64,000 nucleotides of DNA. Origin: Anseranas semipalmata (Eukaryota; Chordata; Aves; Anseriformes; Anseranatidae). Below the pieces are notes generated by a model that did no database searches, was not told the origin of the DNA, and worked only from the letters and a program-made list of their open reading frames with translations. Both the position numbers and the translations under genes were made by a program. The stretch is from contig VXAA01003394.1 in NCBI GenBank assembly GCA_013399115.1, positions 62,001 through 126,000 of the forward strand, written 5' to 3'. Below, in pieces: positions 62,901-64,000 of the stretch (its first letter is position 1; the number at the start of each line of letters is the position of its first letter).

Positions 62901-64000
62901 ATTCATTAATACATATACGCAAATCAGCATAAATGTGATGTGGACAAATTCAACTGTTATGCAGGTGATCATCAATTTCATACATCAGGCAGGTATTTGC
63001 AAGTGCTTTCTGGGACATGTAAAAGCTAGTTTAAATATTAAAAGGCTATTTTTCCTCTAAGCAAAGAAAGTAAATCATATAAGAGATATTAATAATTAGT
63101 TGTTAGTATTTATAGAGGGCTGATACCTTGTTACGAAGCCAAATACTATTTTTACATATTCAAATAACTGGATATTATTTCATTTTTAAATTGATATTGA
63201 AAGCATTTTGGTTTGATGTTGATTTTGATTATTATGTGTTATAATACATGATGGGACATATATGTGCTATGTGAATATATGGTATCGTTAGTAAGAATCT
63301 CATCAATTGGCGATATGTTTGAAAGATAAAACCAACAAATGAATATCAGTTGTTGGATAGATATGGATCCTTGCTTTTTATCCTTTCATTGCTTTAGTTT
63401 TGTTTTTATCATATATCTTTTGCTTACATGGCTTGCTAACTATGTAGTTTCTATAGCAACATCTATTGACCGTTGAAATAATGAAAGTCACAGCAGCTCT
63501 CCTGCAGTGAAATCCCTCATGCTGACAAGCACAACTCCTATTTTCTTTGTCCAGTGTTGCCCATTACTTACACAACCGACTCATTTGTCAAGATACTTGA
63601 GACGTTTGATAATTACTTCTGAATTAGACTAATGTAGACAAGATATCTAACCTTTACTTTACCTGCAAACTAACACTCTAACAAAGAGTTAAAATAGGAA
63701 TAATTTTAGTGTGCTGAAAATACAATTTCTTAACTGGAAGAATTTCAAATGTGTATTTGCAATATTAAAAACAAAGTGCTTGAATTTTGAAAAACAAAAC
63801 CAAACAAATGTTAGTTTCTCTAACTTAATTTTAAATTTTTGCTAAAGCTACCTCTGAACTGCTGTATTTTGTGCTTCTTGAATTTGATTGCAACTTAGAC
63901 AGCAGCAAACAGGATCAGTGCCTGGGTGATGGACCTGAAGGAAGGACATAGGAAGAGCAGGAAGTTGTGGCACTTTAGCTTTGTATCTCACTGAATCAAT

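Larger units (their letters stand above)
57991..64000. other. Unannotated AT-rich noncoding DNA to window end
   Basis: No gene is identified. The part at about 60.3-61.9 kb is somewhat GC-richer and has longer open frames: 111 codons on plus at 60686-61021 and 110 stop-free codons on minus at 61567-61896. None has a recognisable domain. The gap at 59002-59006 and the AAC repeat at 59963-59986 are listed separately. The window ends in unremarkable sequence. Confidence 0.5.

Noticed and set aside
1..64000. CRISPR arrays, operons, toxin-antitoxin or phage systems, tRNA and rRNA genes
   Set aside because: Nothing of the kind is visible; the CR1 and LTR content points to vertebrate nuclear DNA. 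I found no support for an undescribed biological system.

Overview
This window looks like AT-rich, gene-free nuclear DNA from a bird. I rest that on the mobile elements: two chicken-repeat-1 (CR1) LINE fragments of the avian type (about 44305-44841 and 45360-45503, both minus sense), and an endogenous-retrovirus LTR of a kind I recognise from bird genomes (about 37890-38728, minus sense). Species and chromosome cannot be read from the sequence. I identify no protein-coding exon, RNA gene, promoter with a gene attached, CRISPR array or operon. Open frames in the window are short, lack recognisable domains, and are what AT-rich vertebrate DNA gives by chance. It is best described as an intergenic gene desert or part of a very long intron.

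Layout. 1-12.6 kb is unique AT-rich DNA with a (GAAAA)n array at 4.05 kb, two AT-rich simple repeats (5.92 and 7.77 kb) and a perfect 12-bp stem at 11.7 kb. A MIR-type SINE remnant lies at 12.65-12.74 kb. 12.7-27.4 kb has only low-complexity tracts. A probable very old CR1 relic (27.4-27.8 kb) and a clearer ancient CR1 (31.5-32.2 kb, plus sense, decayed reading frame) follow. The LTR at 37.9-38.7 kb is the main GC- and CpG-rich island in the window. The younger CR1 copies sit at 44.3-45.5 kb. From 46 to 64 kb there are simple repeats, small tandem duplications, small hairpins and a possible old SINE-like relic (53.3 kb). Three segments (38.9-39.2, 54.5-55.2 and 57.4-58.0 kb) have higher sequence complexity and more CpG than their surroundings; they are candidates for conserved regulatory elements, but only a cross-species alignment could show it.

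Three short runs of N (30305-30321, 47145-47155, 59002-59006) each sit beside homopolymers and are assembly gaps. There is no set of genes here that works together, and I found no evidence of an undescribed biological system. The useful content is the repeat record, a few structural oddities and some unproven enhancer candidates.
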